A DNA stretch of 64,000 nucleotides. Origin: Vibrio neptunius (lineage in GTDB: Bacteria > Pseudomonadota > Gammaproteobacteria > Enterobacterales > Vibrionaceae). The notes beneath the pieces are model-generated. The model ran no database searches. It was not told the DNA's origin and saw only the letters and a program-made list of their open reading frames with translations. This document shows positions 17,244 through 26,860 of the stretch, in pieces (the stretch's first letter is position 1; the number at the start of each line of letters is the position of its first letter). The stretch is taken from the NCBI RefSeq assembly GCF_000967495.1, contig NZ_JXXU01000022.1, positions 62,001-126,000 on the forward strand. Direction: 5' to 3'. A program made the translations under genes and the position numbers.

Positions 17244-18584
17244 ATGAACAAGACGCGTCTGTTTAAAAAATCACTTTTAGCAGTGACCATTGCCACAACC
17301 ACAATGGCTTCGCAGCAAGCTCTCGCTGCCGGTTTCCAACTTAATTCTCAATCAGCGACTGGTTTAGGCCGTGCATTCGCTGGTGATGCTGTTATCGCCG
17401 ATAACGCTTCTGTTATGTCTCGTAACGCTGCAGCAATGTCATTATTCGACCAAACAGAAGTGTCGCTTGGTTTTAACATCATCGACTCTGAAGTTAAAAT
17501 AAAGGATTCGACTTACACTCAACCAGCTGCAGTCGGCGGTTCATCTAGTTCTGTCGATGACACAACAAACGACGCAACCTCTTTTGTGCCAAACTTTTAT
17601 ATTGTGCATCCTGTTAACGAAGAGTTTGCTGTCGGCCTTGGTATTTACTCTAACTTTGGTACAACCAATGAGTTTGATAGCAACTGGGGTAAAGGAACGG
17701 GTACAGTGTACACCTCATCAGGCGGCGCGAATACCATCGCTAGTGTGCCTGGTGCAGACGCTTTCGGCGGCATTACTAACGTTAAAACAACAAATATTGC
17801 TTTACTTGGTTCATATCGTCTTAATGAACAATGGAGCATTGGTGGCGGACTAGATATTATTTATGGTGAAGGGGAACTTAAACGCCAGACTACTGTAAAT
17901 ATAGTGGACAATCCGGGTGGCAACTTGGGTACTCAGAGCAGCGAGCTTATGAATATAGATGCGTCTGGGTGGGCAGTAGGGTTTAACTTAGGAACCGTAT
18001 ACGAGTTAAATGAAAACAACCGCTTCGGTTTAAGCTATCATTACAGCCCAGAGAAAGAAGTGAGCGGCACTGTTTCGTACAACGGTAACTCAAATATCGG
18101 CGATCTTAAGATCCCACTACCCGATATGTTTGAATTCTCTGGTTACCACCGTATTGAAGACACTAAATTCGCTGTTCACTACAGCGTACAATGGATTGGT
18201 TGGAGCGCTTTCGATCGCTTAGCAACAACTAACGGTACTGAAATTAAAGAATATAAGTGGAAAGATACCTTCCACTACTCTATTGGTGGTACCTACTACA
18301 TTAACCAAGACTGGGAAGCTCGTGTAGGCTACATGTTCGACGAAGGCGTTCAAGATGAACTGACTTCAGTATCCGTACCTGATTCTGACCGTCAATGGTT
18401 CTCTGCCGGTGCTACTTACCATATCAACCAAGATCAAGCAATAGATGTTGGCTTCACCTATCTCATAGGCGAAGACCAAAAGGTTAACGACACCATCACA
18501 AGTGGTGCGAACACCATTAAGCTAGATACAACGACTAAAGCGACAGCTATGTTATTCGGTGTGCAATACACTCACAAGTTTTAA
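17244..18584 (+). CDS. fadL: FadL-family long-chain fatty acid outer-membrane porin (first copy)
   Basis: This 446-residue beta-barrel protein begins with a signal peptide cleaved after QQALA, followed by the family hallmark AGFQLNSQSATGLGRAFAGDAVIADNASVMSRN. The C-terminus ends in Phe (VQYTHKF), as expected for an outer-membrane barrel. FadL proteins admit long-chain fatty acids and other hydrophobic compounds. It stands between two terminators. A second, divergent copy lies 316 bases downstream; the two share the N-terminal hatch motif but differ in many surface loops, so substrate division is possible. Confidence 0.93.
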   Translation: MNKTRLFKKSLLAVTIATTTMASQQALAAGFQLNSQSATGLGRAFAGDAVIADNASVMSRNAAAMSLFDQTEVSLGFNIIDSEVKIKDSTYTQPAAVGGSSSSVDDTTNDATSFVPNFYIVHPVNEEFAVGLGIYSNFGTTNEFDSNWGKGTGTVYTSSGGANTIASVPGADAFGGITNVKTTNIALLGSYRLNEQWSIGGGLDIIYGEGELKRQTTVNIVDNPGGNLGTQSSELMNIDASGWAVGFNLGTVYELNENNRFGLSYHYSPEKEVSGTVSYNGNSNIGDLKIPLPDMFEFSGYHRIEDTKFAVHYSVQWIGWSAFDRLATTNGTEIKEYKWKDTFHYSIGGTYYINQDWEARVGYMFDEGVQDELTSVSVPDSDRQWFSAGATYHINQDQAIDVGFTYLIGEDQKVNDTITSGANTIKLDTTTKATAMLFGVQYTHKF

Positions 18585-18605
18585 CGTATGGTTAATAACA
18601 ACTTT

Positions 18606-18636
18606 AAAGGGCCAGTTTTTACTGGCCCTTTCTTTT
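18606..18636 (+). terminator. Terminator of the first fadL
   Basis: AAAGGGCCAGT pairs with ACTGGCCCTTT across a four-base loop, followed by CTTTT. Confidence 0.85.
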
Positions 18637-18678
18637 AGCTGAACGATAAAGCCCACTTTAAACCTCTGTTTATCAACT

Positions 18679-18731
18679 ATTTTCAGCTTACACATGTACT
18701 CGTAAACAACATTTTCAGACTACGCGTGTAC
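18679..18731 (+). repeat. Pair of 21-bp imperfect direct repeats upstream of the second fadL
   Basis: The unit at 18679-18699 and the unit at 18711-18731 agree at 17 of 21 positions. Both start ATTTTCAG and end with a TAC(A/G)C(A/G)TGTAC segment. Their starts are 32 bases apart, about three helical turns, so a protein could bind both on one face. They lie about 170-220 bases upstream of the second fadL. Confidence 0.55.
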
Positions 18732-18900
18732 GCTCAGTTTACAAAACAAGCCATTAACATTTAGTTGATTAAGTAGGTTAATACTCATTTTTAAGTATTT
18801 TATACCAAATGCTAGCTTAACACTGTTTTTAATTTTTAAAGCAATAACTCTAAACTTATGATCGCATGACCATCTCTCGACACGTTCAGCGAACATTAAA
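18732..18900 (+). other. AT-rich leader/promoter region of the second fadL
   Basis: Apart from the direct repeats just upstream, this stretch has no recognisable gene or terminator. It presumably holds the promoter of the second fadL; no strong -35/-10 pair stands out. Confidence 0.4.
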
Positions 18901-20211
18901 ATGAAAACAAACAAAACTCTCCTATCTCTTGCAGTGGCAGGTAGCCTTCTTTCAGTATCAGCATCAGTCAATGCAGCGGGATTCCAGCTCGCTGAATATT
19001 CAGCGACAGGGTTAGGTCGCGCCTACGCGGGTGAAGCCGCTATAGCCGACAACGCGAGTGCTCAGTGGCGCAACCCAGCAATGCTAACCTATCTAGAAGG
19101 TACTCAGATTTCTGTTGGCGCTATCTACGTCAACCCGAATGTTGATGTTAATGGTAGTGTGGATGGTTCTAAGTCAGCATTATCTACACTTCCTACATCC
19201 AATGCTTCTTCTGATGATTTCGCGAATGACGCCGTTATTCCTAACTTTTACCTCTCTCATAAGTACTCTGAAAAAGTCGCAGTCGGCTTTGCCTTGGGTA
19301 CTAACTACGGTATGGAAACCAATCTGGGTGATGACTTTGCCGCCGCACACTTTGGTAATGAAGCCAGCGTCACCACGATGGAAGCTAATCTAAACGCCGC
19401 TTACAAGCTGAATGAACAATTCAGTTTTGGTGGTGGTCTCCGTTATGTCATGGGTGAAGGTAGCTTCGGTGCAAAAACACCGCAATACAACGTATTGTCA
19501 AAGCCGCAAGGCACTACTCTAAAGTACATGGAAGGTGATGATACCGCTTGGGGTTGGCAAATCGGATCAGCTTGGCAAATTAACCAAGATCATAGAATTG
19601 GCTTTACTTACAAATCTGAAATTGATCTAAAACTTGAGGGTTATGCAACGGGCTTTGGGTTTAACTCGCTACTGAGTAACGGAAACCGTGACAACGGCTC
19701 TATGGATCTCGCCTTACCAGCCACCGCTGAACTAGCAAGCTTCCACCAGCTAACGGAAAAGCTTGCTATCCACGCAAGTTTAAACTGGACTGATTGGAGC
19801 AGCTTCGAGAAGCTTGAAGCACAACTTGATACCTATGGTACTAAAATGGTCAAGGTTGAAAACTGGGAAGACAACTACCGTTTCGCCATCGGTGCCACCT
19901 ATCAGGTTGATCAAAAACTAACTCTGCGTACGGGCGTCGCATACGACACATCAGCAGTCAGTGATAAAAATCGCACCATTACCATTCCAGAAACCGATCG
20001 TACATGGCTGAGCCTAGGTGCGAGCTACGAGTTTACTAAGCAGTTCACACTAGATGGTGGATTAACCTACATCCTCGCGAAAGACGCACCAATCACCGAA
20101 TCACGCGGATACACATCGGATGATGAAGCACAAAATGTTGCAGGCCAATTCGTCGGCGAAACTAAAGGCAGTGTCTGGCTAATCGGTGTGCAAGCTAATT
20201 ACACATTCTAA
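18901..20211 (+). CDS. fadL: FadL-family long-chain fatty acid outer-membrane porin (second copy)
   Basis: The 436-residue product has a signal peptide cleaved after ASVNA, then AGFQLAEYSATGLGRAYAGEAAIADNASAQWRN, the same hatch motif as the first copy, and a C-terminal Phe (VQANYTF). It should be an outer-membrane barrel transporting long-chain fatty acids. The region before the ATG has little Shine-Dalgarno character. Its own promoter region contains a 21-bp direct repeat absent from the first copy, suggesting separate control. It is terminated by a strong bidirectional hairpin. Confidence 0.93.
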   Translation: MKTNKTLLSLAVAGSLLSVSASVNAAGFQLAEYSATGLGRAYAGEAAIADNASAQWRNPAMLTYLEGTQISVGAIYVNPNVDVNGSVDGSKSALSTLPTSNASSDDFANDAVIPNFYLSHKYSEKVAVGFALGTNYGMETNLGDDFAAAHFGNEASVTTMEANLNAAYKLNEQFSFGGGLRYVMGEGSFGAKTPQYNVLSKPQGTTLKYMEGDDTAWGWQIGSAWQINQDHRIGFTYKSEIDLKLEGYATGFGFNSLLSNGNRDNGSMDLALPATAELASFHQLTEKLAIHASLNWTDWSSFEKLEAQLDTYGTKMVKVENWEDNYRFAIGATYQVDQKLTLRTGVAYDTSAVSDKNRTITIPETDRTWLSLGASYEFTKQFTLDGGLTYILAKDAPITESRGYTSDDEAQNVAGQFVGETKGSVWLIGVQANYTF

Positions 20212-20229
20212 ATAATTATCCCGCAAAGA

Positions 20230-20260
20230 AAAAAGGCTTGGTCAATGACCAAGCCTTTTT
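20230..20260. terminator. Bidirectional terminator between fadL and mlaA
   Basis: The 14-bp arms AAAAAGGCTTGGTC and GACCAAGCCTTTTT enclose AAT. It serves convergent fadL and mlaA. Confidence 0.92.
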
Positions 20261-20261
20261 A

Positions 20262-21032
20262 TTAGAAATCTTCATCCAGATATTCATCTAGGTAAGCTTC
20301 TTCATCTGCATCGTAATCATCCTTGGGCTCGATTTCTGCTTTAAAGTCTTGCCTCTGAAGAAACGCATCACGTGTCAGCGCATATGGATCAGGGGAGTTT
20401 TCTAGCATAGCTTCTTGGGATACCAATGCCGCACGCGTCTCCATACCTTCAAGCGCCCACTTACCTAGCCCAGCCCAGAAGTTAACTAACGACAGCGGTA
20501 TATATAAGCCATCGACAATATCTGTGGATTCACGCACAGTCCAAGGTCCGTATCCCGGCACCATAACATAAGGACCATTGCCTACTCCGTAATGTCCAAC
20601 AGCGTCACTGAATGCTTTCTCATTGTGATCTGTAATCCCCGCTTCTGAGGCAATATCAATAAGACCTAACAAACCAAAAGTACTGTTAATCCAAAAGCGA
20701 TTAAAATGGTCAAGTGCTTTTTCACCGTTTCCCATCAACAGATTATTTACCATACTCGCTGGTTCATCTAAGTTGCCAAGGAAGTTAGATACACCATGAC
20801 GCAATGGATCAGGCACATAATTAACATATGCCAACGAAACGGGACGTACAAAATAAGGGTCCAGGAAATCATAGTTAATGGTCCACATTGTGCGGTTGAA
20901 ACCCTCAAATGGATCATTCACTTCAGATTCGGCTGACGTTGAGTATTCATTTTCTTGAGGAGAACCCGCACAGCCGAATAATAAAATCGACGTACAAGCA
21001 ATCACCCAGATCTGAGACTTAAGGCTCTTCAT
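20262..21032 (-). CDS. mlaA: MlaA (VacJ) outer-membrane lipoprotein
   Basis: MlaA takes mislocalised phospholipids from the outer leaflet of the outer membrane and passes them to MlaC. From ATG 21032 the protein has 256 residues with a lipoprotein signal ending in the lipobox LLFGC, then NDPFEGFNRTMWTINYDFLDPYFVRP, typical of the family, and an acidic C-terminal tail. Upstream in-frame ATGs exist, but only this start places the lipobox correctly. The gene starts directly beyond the ccm operon terminator, so it probably has its own promoter near the ccmI 3' end. Confidence 0.93.
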   Translation of the reverse strand: MKSLKSQIWVIACTSILLFGCAGSPQENEYSTSAESEVNDPFEGFNRTMWTINYDFLDPYFVRPVSLAYVNYVPDPLRHGVSNFLGNLDEPASMVNNLLMGNGEKALDHFNRFWINSTFGLLGLIDIASEAGITDHNEKAFSDAVGHYGVGNGPYVMVPGYGPWTVRESTDIVDGLYIPLSLVNFWAGLGKWALEGMETRAALVSQEAMLENSPDPYALTRDAFLQRQDFKAEIEPKDDYDADEEAYLDEYLDEDF

Positions 21033-21047
21033 TATTATAATTTCCAT

Positions 21048-21075
21048 AAAAAAGGCTGGTATCATCACCAGCCTT
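21048..21075 (-). terminator. Terminator of the ccm operon
   Basis: On the minus strand AAGGCTGGT and ACCAGCCTT form the stem followed by six T. It lies between the ccmI stop and the mlaA start. Confidence 0.85.
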
Positions 21076-21094
21076 CGTACATTCATAAGGAGTA

Positions 21095-22315
21095 TCATTG
21101 ATACTGCTTATCAATTATAACTTCAACAGGTTCGCCCATTTTAACGGCTTCGCTCTCTCCAAACCAGTCCCCTTGCTTCGTTGCGACATTTCCATCGCTA
21201 TCTAAACGAACCCTTACCATCAAAGATTCGAGTGAAGAAAGCTTGCGATTTTGCAACATGCTATTCCCATCATCCAAAACAACAGTCCTTGGGAAAGAAC
21301 CGAGTGGATACCTCGCTGCAGCAACTGGCATTGGCGCGCCATCAGCAGTGTGTACCGATACAATCAAAGCTGAGTTAGGGTCTGCTTGAACTTGCTCACT
21401 GATCGATATTAAAACGGATACCGATTGACCGCTAGAAACGTGTTCACCCATTTGTTTCTGAGCATTCTCGATACTTCGAGAAAGCATCTCGTAGCGACTA
21501 TCTTGCGGGCCTATCATCTGCTGCATAACGCTCCAGTAGCGAACCGCTGCTGAATAATCTTTACGCTCGTACGCATCGAAAGCTAACAATGAGAATACGC
21601 GTAAATCAACATAATCACTTTGAACCAGTTGACCAAGTATCTTACGAGCTTTGTCTTGGTCGATATCATCCTGAGACAACATCAAAGCTTGCGCATAACC
21701 CAGTTTCACATCCGCGTTATCTGACTCAAGCCTGTACGCTTTTTTCATCGACCCAATTGCCGTTTCCACATCCCTGTTGGCGAGTGCAATTCGACCAAGA
21801 AGCAACCAGCCTGTAGAATCATCAGGTTGGTAATGCAAACGAGTGCGAAGTGCTAAAGTAAGATCTTGCATTTCGTCATCACTCAACGCCGTCCCTTCCG
21901 GTGCCATCAGCTTTTTCGACAGAGCAGGAAGATTGGCACTCACTTGCTGCCATTCTACGACTTCATCTGAAGCACCAAATGTCATATACATCGCATAAGA
22001 CAATATAATGACCAGAAGGACCGATGGTATAAGTACTGCCGTAGGTGAAATACCATTTTCACGTTCTGCTTTTTGAGCTTGTGGAATGTCATCTAGCAGT
22101 GACTGTTTCAAATCGTCAATCAGCTCTTGTTGGTTTTCGACTAACCCTTCTTCAGTTTCTTCTTTAAGCTCCGATAAACGATCTTTGTAAAACGCTTTAT
22201 TTAATTCATCACGTAATGCTTCATCATTATTCGCTCTTTTTCTAACGATTGGCAAAGCAATCAACAGTGAACTCAATGCAACGAGAATGACTGAAGCTAC
22301 CCAAAATAGTGTCAT
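21095..22315 (-). CDS. ccmI: Cytochrome c maturation protein CcmI
   Basis: CcmI (406 residues) binds the C-terminus of apocytochrome c and brings it to the heme ligation complex with CcmF and CcmH. There are two membrane spans (about 3-22 and 95-115), a cytoplasmic loop between them, and a periplasmic TPR region (about 160-280). In E. coli this part is fused to CcmH; here it is separate. It overlaps the ccmH end by one base and is the last gene of the operon. Confidence 0.92.
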   Translation of the reverse strand: MTLFWVASVILVALSSLLIALPIVRKRANNDEALRDELNKAFYKDRLSELKEETEEGLVENQQELIDDLKQSLLDDIPQAQKAERENGISPTAVLIPSVLLVIILSYAMYMTFGASDEVVEWQQVSANLPALSKKLMAPEGTALSDDEMQDLTLALRTRLHYQPDDSTGWLLLGRIALANRDVETAIGSMKKAYRLESDNADVKLGYAQALMLSQDDIDQDKARKILGQLVQSDYVDLRVFSLLAFDAYERKDYSAAVRYWSVMQQMIGPQDSRYEMLSRSIENAQKQMGEHVSSGQSVSVLISISEQVQADPNSALIVSVHTADGAPMPVAAARYPLGSFPRTVVLDDGNSMLQNRKLSSLESLMVRVRLDSDGNVATKQGDWFGESEAVKMGEPVEVIIDKQYQ

Positions 22316-22794
22316 TACTGCTTGTCTCCATCATTCTTATCATCCAACAGCGCTTTCAAGCGTGCTTCTTTCGCGTTATCCCAAGATTCTGTCTGCTCAG
22401 GTTGCACTTTACGCGATCGAGTTCTTAGGACAATAAAGCCAAAACCAAATACCAAGACAAAAATCGGTCCTAGCCATAAAATTGATGTCGCCATTGTGAA
22501 TGGAGGATTATAGGTAACAAAATTGCCGTAGCGAGCAATCATGTAGTCAACAATTTCCTGTTTTGACTTACCTTCTTTAGTCATCTCATACACTTTTTGG
22601 CGTAAGTCGACAGCCAACTCTGCGTTGGAATCCGCAATCGTATTGTTTTGACATTTAGGACAACGAAGCGTATTTCCGAGTTCTTTGAACTGCTGCTCTT
22701 GTTCCAAATTTTCAAACTCATAAATTTGGATTGTGGCATGTGCAGCTAAAGACAGAGTCATCGCAGCAAGTAAAGCGAATATCATCTTTTTCAT
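22315..22794 (-). CDS. ccmH: Cytochrome c maturation protein CcmH
   Basis: This 159-residue protein has a signal-like N-terminus, the redox motif LRCPKCQN (CxxC) in its periplasmic domain, and a C-terminal membrane span (ILWLGPIFVLVFGFGFIVL). CcmH reduces apocytochrome cysteines before heme attachment. It overlaps ccmG by 4 bases and ccmI by 1 base. Confidence 0.95.
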   Translation of the reverse strand: MKKMIFALLAAMTLSLAAHATIQIYEFENLEQEQQFKELGNTLRCPKCQNNTIADSNAELAVDLRQKVYEMTKEGKSKQEIVDYMIARYGNFVTYNPPFTMATSILWLGPIFVLVFGFGFIVLRTRSRKVQPEQTESWDNAKEARLKALLDDKNDGDKQ

Positions 22795-23345
22795 TGACCA
22801 GCCTCCGCGAGAACTTGCTCGTACATCGGCTTAAGCGTTTCGTTCCAGTTACGGTCATTCACATCACCGACATGGCGATAACGAATCTTCCCTTGTGCAT
22901 CAATAAGGAAGGTTTCTGGGGCACCATATACGCCTAAGTCTAAACCAAGCATTCCGTTCCCATCGAATAAGCTAATCAGGTATGGATTACCCAGCTCATT
23001 CAGCCACTGAACAGCTTTATCACGCTCATCTTTGTAGTTCATGCCGATGATCTTCACACCTTGAGATGCTAACTCATTCAGGTATTGGTGCTCTGCATAA
23101 CAAGTTGGACACCAAGTCGCCCATACATTTAGCAGTAGTGGCTCACCTTTAAAGATGGATTGATCATAAAGCTTGCCTGGCTCAGCGAGATCTTCAAGAC
23201 GAAATTCAGGCACCGATTTTCCTACTAGCACAGATTCTAGCTTGGTAGGATCATCGCCATGCGAGTTTTTAATCAGTTGGGTAGCAAAGACAGCCACCAA
23301 GCCCAAAAACACAAAAAGTGGTATGAACAGTAGTTTCTTATTCAT
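22791..23345 (-). CDS. ccmG: Thiol:disulfide oxidoreductase CcmG/DsbE
   Basis: The 184-residue protein is anchored by an N-terminal membrane segment (LLFIPLFVFLGLVAVFATQ) and carries a thioredoxin fold with active site WATWCPTC and cis-Pro segment GAPETFLID. It supplies reductant to the CcmH/apocytochrome system in the periplasm. Overlaps of 4 bases with ccmH and 1 base with ccmF show tight coupling. Confidence 0.96.
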   Translation of the reverse strand: MNKKLLFIPLFVFLGLVAVFATQLIKNSHGDDPTKLESVLVGKSVPEFRLEDLAEPGKLYDQSIFKGEPLLLNVWATWCPTCYAEHQYLNELASQGVKIIGMNYKDERDKAVQWLNELGNPYLISLFDGNGMLGLDLGVYGAPETFLIDAQGKIRYRHVGDVNDRNWNETLKPMYEQVLAEAGQ

Positions 23346-25303
23346 TATGCCTCCTGCGTCTTAGTGCTTTGTCTGAAACGATAGCGCTTGTCACTGATTG
23401 CAATAGCGCCGCCCAAAGCCATCAACAGGGAGCCTGCCCAGATCCAACGAACAAACGGTTTGTAATAAATACGCACGGCCCAAGACTTATTGTCATCTAG
23501 ACGTTCGCCCATCGCAATATACAAATCACGAGTCATACCACGATCAATCGCAGCTTCAGTCATCATCGAGCGTGCAGTGCGATAGAAGCGTTTTTCTGCG
23601 TGAAGGGTATTAATGTACTGACCATTATGAGTGATCTTGAAGTCAGCAATATAACCATCATAGTTCGGGCCATCTTTGTCACGCAGTCCTTCAAAGTAGA
23701 AGTCATAACCTTGAATGTTGTAATGCTGACCAGGAGCTAAGCGTACATCTCGCTCGATGCTGTAGTTCTGAACCATCGCAATACCAATAATACTTACGGC
23801 AAGGCCAATGTGACCCATCATCATCGCCCAGTGACTACGCTGAAGTTTCTTGATGCCAACAGCAAAACTGTGACGATGAGTTGCACGTTCATGCAACTCA
23901 AAGCCGTGCATGAAGATAATCCACAACGCCATCACCCAGCCTAAATAAGCCATAAACTGGAAGAAATCAGCAAACAAGTATACAAATACACCTGCGAGTA
24001 CAAGCGACGCTATGCCAGAAACCAGCATAGGCTTGAGCAAGCTTGTTAAGCTATCTCGTTTCCAACGAATCAGCGGACCGATACCTAACAAGAAAGAGAA
24101 AGGAATCATTAACCACGCAAACAACATATTGAAAAATGGCGCACCGATAGACACAGAGCCCAAGCCAATCTGTTTATGCACTAGTGGTAATAGCGTACCA
24201 ACTAAAACCACGACCAAAGCAGCAATCAATAGGACGTTGTTTGATAGCAATGCATTTTCGCGTGAGACTAAGCTGAAGTTACCTCTAGCACGAACGGTTG
24301 CCCCTTTTAGAGCAAACAAAAGCAGTGAGCCGCCGATAACAAACACCAAGAAGCCGAGTATAAACATACCTCGTGAAGGATCAGATGCAAACGCGTGAAC
24401 TGACACCAAAATACCCGAACGCACAAGGAACGTACCTAACAAACTAAGAGAAAATGCAGAGATAGCCAACAACACAGTCCAAGCTTTGAAAGTACCACGC
24501 TTTTCGGTTACGGCTAATGAGTGCATAAGTGCTGTGCCCGCAAGCCAAGGCATAAATGATGCGTTTTCTACTGGATCCCAGAACCACCAGCCACCCCAGC
24601 CGAGTTCGTAATATGCCCACCACGAACCTAGCGCGATACCCAGAGTCAGGAACAACCAAGCTGCGGTGGTCCAAGGACGAGACCAACGAGCCCAAGCGGT
24701 ATCAAGTCGCCCCGTCATTAACGAAGCGATTGCAAAAGAGAACGCAACTGAGAAACCGACATAACCCATGTAAAGCATTGGTGGATGAATAATTAAGCCA
24801 GGGTCTTGAAGCAATGGGTTCAAGTCGCGCCCATCAACAGGGAAGAAAGGCAAAGTACGTAGAAATGGGTTAGATGTAACTATGATGAATAGTAAGAACC
24901 CAACCGTAATCATCCCCATGACAGCAAGTACACGGGCCACCGATTCTTGCGGCATACCACGGCTGAATGCCGCGACTGCTACTGTCCAAGCGGCTTGGAT
25001 CAGAACCCAAAGAAGCAAGGAGCCTTCATGCGCTCCCCAAACGGCGGTCAGGCGATAGTACCAAGGCAGCTGACTGTTTGAGTTAGTAGCAACATAATTA
25101 AGTGTAAAGTCATTGGTATAAAATGCCCAAAGCAGAACACAAAAAGAGAAAAGTAACAGTAGGAACATTCCCCAAGACAGAGGCCTTGCGGTGTTCATCA
25201 GCATGGTATTATTTCGAGATGCACCGACTAACGGCAGTATGCTCAATAGCACTGCCATTGCCAGTGAAACAATCATTGCAAAATGACCAATTTCAGCAAT
25301 CAT
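23345..25303 (-). CDS. ccmF: Heme lyase subunit CcmF
   Basis: CcmF (652 residues) is the large multi-span membrane protein that attaches heme to apocytochrome c. It shows the tryptophan-rich WWD domain ([22 protein letters not shown]) and numerous hydrophobic segments with a large periplasmic domain near the C-terminus. Overlap with ccmE at its start and ccmG at its end supports co-translation. Confidence 0.97.
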   Translation of the reverse strand: MIAEIGHFAMIVSLAMAVLLSILPLVGASRNNTMLMNTARPLSWGMFLLLLFSFCVLLWAFYTNDFTLNYVATNSNSQLPWYYRLTAVWGAHEGSLLLWVLIQAAWTVAVAAFSRGMPQESVARVLAVMGMITVGFLLFIIVTSNPFLRTLPFFPVDGRDLNPLLQDPGLIIHPPMLYMGYVGFSVAFSFAIASLMTGRLDTAWARWSRPWTTAAWLFLTLGIALGSWWAYYELGWGGWWFWDPVENASFMPWLAGTALMHSLAVTEKRGTFKAWTVLLAISAFSLSLLGTFLVRSGILVSVHAFASDPSRGMFILGFLVFVIGGSLLLFALKGATVRARGNFSLVSRENALLSNNVLLIAALVVVLVGTLLPLVHKQIGLGSVSIGAPFFNMLFAWLMIPFSFLLGIGPLIRWKRDSLTSLLKPMLVSGIASLVLAGVFVYLFADFFQFMAYLGWVMALWIIFMHGFELHERATHRHSFAVGIKKLQRSHWAMMMGHIGLAVSIIGIAMVQNYSIERDVRLAPGQHYNIQGYDFYFEGLRDKDGPNYDGYIADFKITHNGQYINTLHAEKRFYRTARSMMTEAAIDRGMTRDLYIAMGERLDDNKSWAVRIYYKPFVRWIWAGSLLMALGGAIAISDKRYRFRQSTKTQEA

Positions 25304-25785
25304 TGACCGCTTCCTTGTTTTTGTTGTTGTGTATATTCAAGCGGTTGGTGATTTTTCTTCATCGCTTCCGCTATCTCTGGCGGCATGTATTCTTCATCAT
25401 GCTTTGCCAACACTTCAAAGGCTTCCACGGTGGTCGCATCTTTCAACACACCCTGAGCGACAATACCCTGCCCTTCCCTAAACAGGTCTGGAAGAATACC
25501 GTCATAGACGATGGTGACCTTTGGCCCGATATCATGCAAATCGAAAGAAACACGCAATGATTCGGGGTCTCGTCGAACCGAACCTTCAACCACCATACCG
25601 CCAATCCGAAGACGCTGGCCGACTTCAGGTTTGGTGCCGTCAGGTTTACCATCCACTAGCTCTGTCGGTGTATAGAACAAATCCATATTCTGATTCAATG
25701 CGTAAAGCATCAAACCAACAGTAGCGCTAATACCAATGAAAATGGTTAAGACAATAGCCAGCCTTTTTTTTCGCCTAGGGTTCAT
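25300..25785 (-). CDS. ccmE: Heme chaperone CcmE
   Basis: CcmE (161 residues) has an N-terminal membrane anchor ([22 protein letters not shown]) and a periplasmic OB-fold that binds heme covalently through His in [13 protein letters not shown]. The C-terminal tail is Gln-rich ([11 protein letters not shown]). It overlaps both ccmD and ccmF by four bases. Confidence 0.96.
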   Translation of the reverse strand: MNPRRKKRLAIVLTIFIGISATVGLMLYALNQNMDLFYTPTELVDGKPDGTKPEVGQRLRIGGMVVEGSVRRDPESLRVSFDLHDIGPKVTIVYDGILPDLFREGQGIVAQGVLKDATTVEAFEVLAKHDEEYMPPEIAEAMKKNHQPLEYTQQQKQGSGQ

Positions 25786-25988
25786 AATGTGTTCTCCAAA
25801 TTTTTAGCCGCATCAATACGCGCTTGCCTGTCTACCTTCGACTGCACTTCATTCAACAGGTTTTTGCCACGGCGGATGCTGACTATAAGCAGAACAAACA
25901 TCGAAAAGAATGTGATACCAAAAGCGCTCCAGACATAGCCTGCATAACCGCCCATCGCGAAAAAATCGCTCAAAGATTCAAAATGCAT
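25782..25988 (-). CDS. ccmD: CcmD heme exporter accessory protein
   Basis: This 68-residue protein begins [24 protein letters not shown], the usual start of the family, and has one membrane span ([14 protein letters not shown]) followed by a basic, charged tail. CcmD helps release holo-CcmE from the CcmABC complex. It lies 3 bases after ccmC. Confidence 0.92.
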   Translation of the reverse strand: MHFESLSDFFAMGGYAGYVWSAFGITFFSMFVLLIVSIRRGKNLLNEVQSKVDRQARIDAAKNLENTL

Positions 25989-25991
25989 CGT

Positions 25992-26744
25992 TTAGTTACC
26001 TCGCTGAGATTTAGCCTGAGCTAAAGCAATCACCCACGGGCGGTGACTCTCTTTACTAATAATCTCATTGCGTAGACGAATCATCGTCACTACACCAAAG
26101 AAAAAGGCAAAACCGAAAATGTTCAGCAATAGAGGCCAAAGCATATCGCTAGAGATGGAAGGCTTTGCAAATTTAGTGATCGTCGCTCCCTGATGTAGGG
26201 TATTCCACCACTCAACTGAAAAATGAATAATCGGTAAGTTCACCACGCCAACAATCGCAAGAATGCCCGCAGCTTTTGCGGCGGTTTTTTGATCATCAAA
26301 CGCGTGATAGAGTGCGATAACACCGAGATAAAGGAACAATAAGATCAGTTCAGAGGTTAGACGTGCATCCCATACCCACCATGCCCCCCACATCGGCTTA
26401 CCCCATACAGCACCTGTAAGTAGAGCAATGAAAGTATAAACTGCACCGATTGGCGCCATTGCAGAAGCGGCCATATCTGACAGCTTCACTTGCCATACCA
26501 AGCCAATAAATGCGGCAATCGCCATGGACATATAAACACCCATAGACCAAATCGCAGAAGGGACATGGATGTATATAATCCGGAAGCTGTCACCTTGTTG
26601 ATAGTCAGAGGGGGCGAACGCCAGACCCCATATTGTCCCTACTGATAAACACAATAGGGCTAATATCGAAAACCAGGGCAGCAGCTTACCACACAGCTGG
26701 TAAGCAGTTTCGGGCTTGGCATAAGGATGGAGCCATTTCCACAT
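25992..26744 (-). CDS. ccmC: Heme exporter/handling protein CcmC
   Basis: CcmC transfers heme to CcmE. The protein has six membrane spans and the WWD-type segment GKPMWGAWWVWDARLTSELILL, flanked by conserved histidines (YIHVPSAIWSMG and IHFSVEWWNTLHQG). I chose ATG 26744 because E. coli CcmC starts at the matching MWK; a GTG four codons upstream is possible. A gap of about 115 bases separates it from ccmB, the largest in the operon. Confidence 0.95.
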   Translation of the reverse strand: MWKWLHPYAKPETAYQLCGKLLPWFSILALLCLSVGTIWGLAFAPSDYQQGDSFRIIYIHVPSAIWSMGVYMSMAIAAFIGLVWQVKLSDMAASAMAPIGAVYTFIALLTGAVWGKPMWGAWWVWDARLTSELILLFLYLGVIALYHAFDDQKTAAKAAGILAIVGVVNLPIIHFSVEWWNTLHQGATITKFAKPSISSDMLWPLLLNIFGFAFFFGVVTMIRLRNEIISKESHRPWVIALAQAKSQRGN

Positions 26745-26860
26745 CGTCGTTCTCACTCTTACTTCAGTCTTTGTCTTATGTACGTCTCTTAGACTTATTT
26801 TGACAATTATTAGTTTTGTAATTTATAGAAAGGGGAATATTCGTACTTGATCGAAAACAA

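Noticed and set aside
18850..18895. FadR site before the second fadL
   Set aside because: Minus-strand TGGTCATGCG matches only the left half of the core; too weak to annotate.
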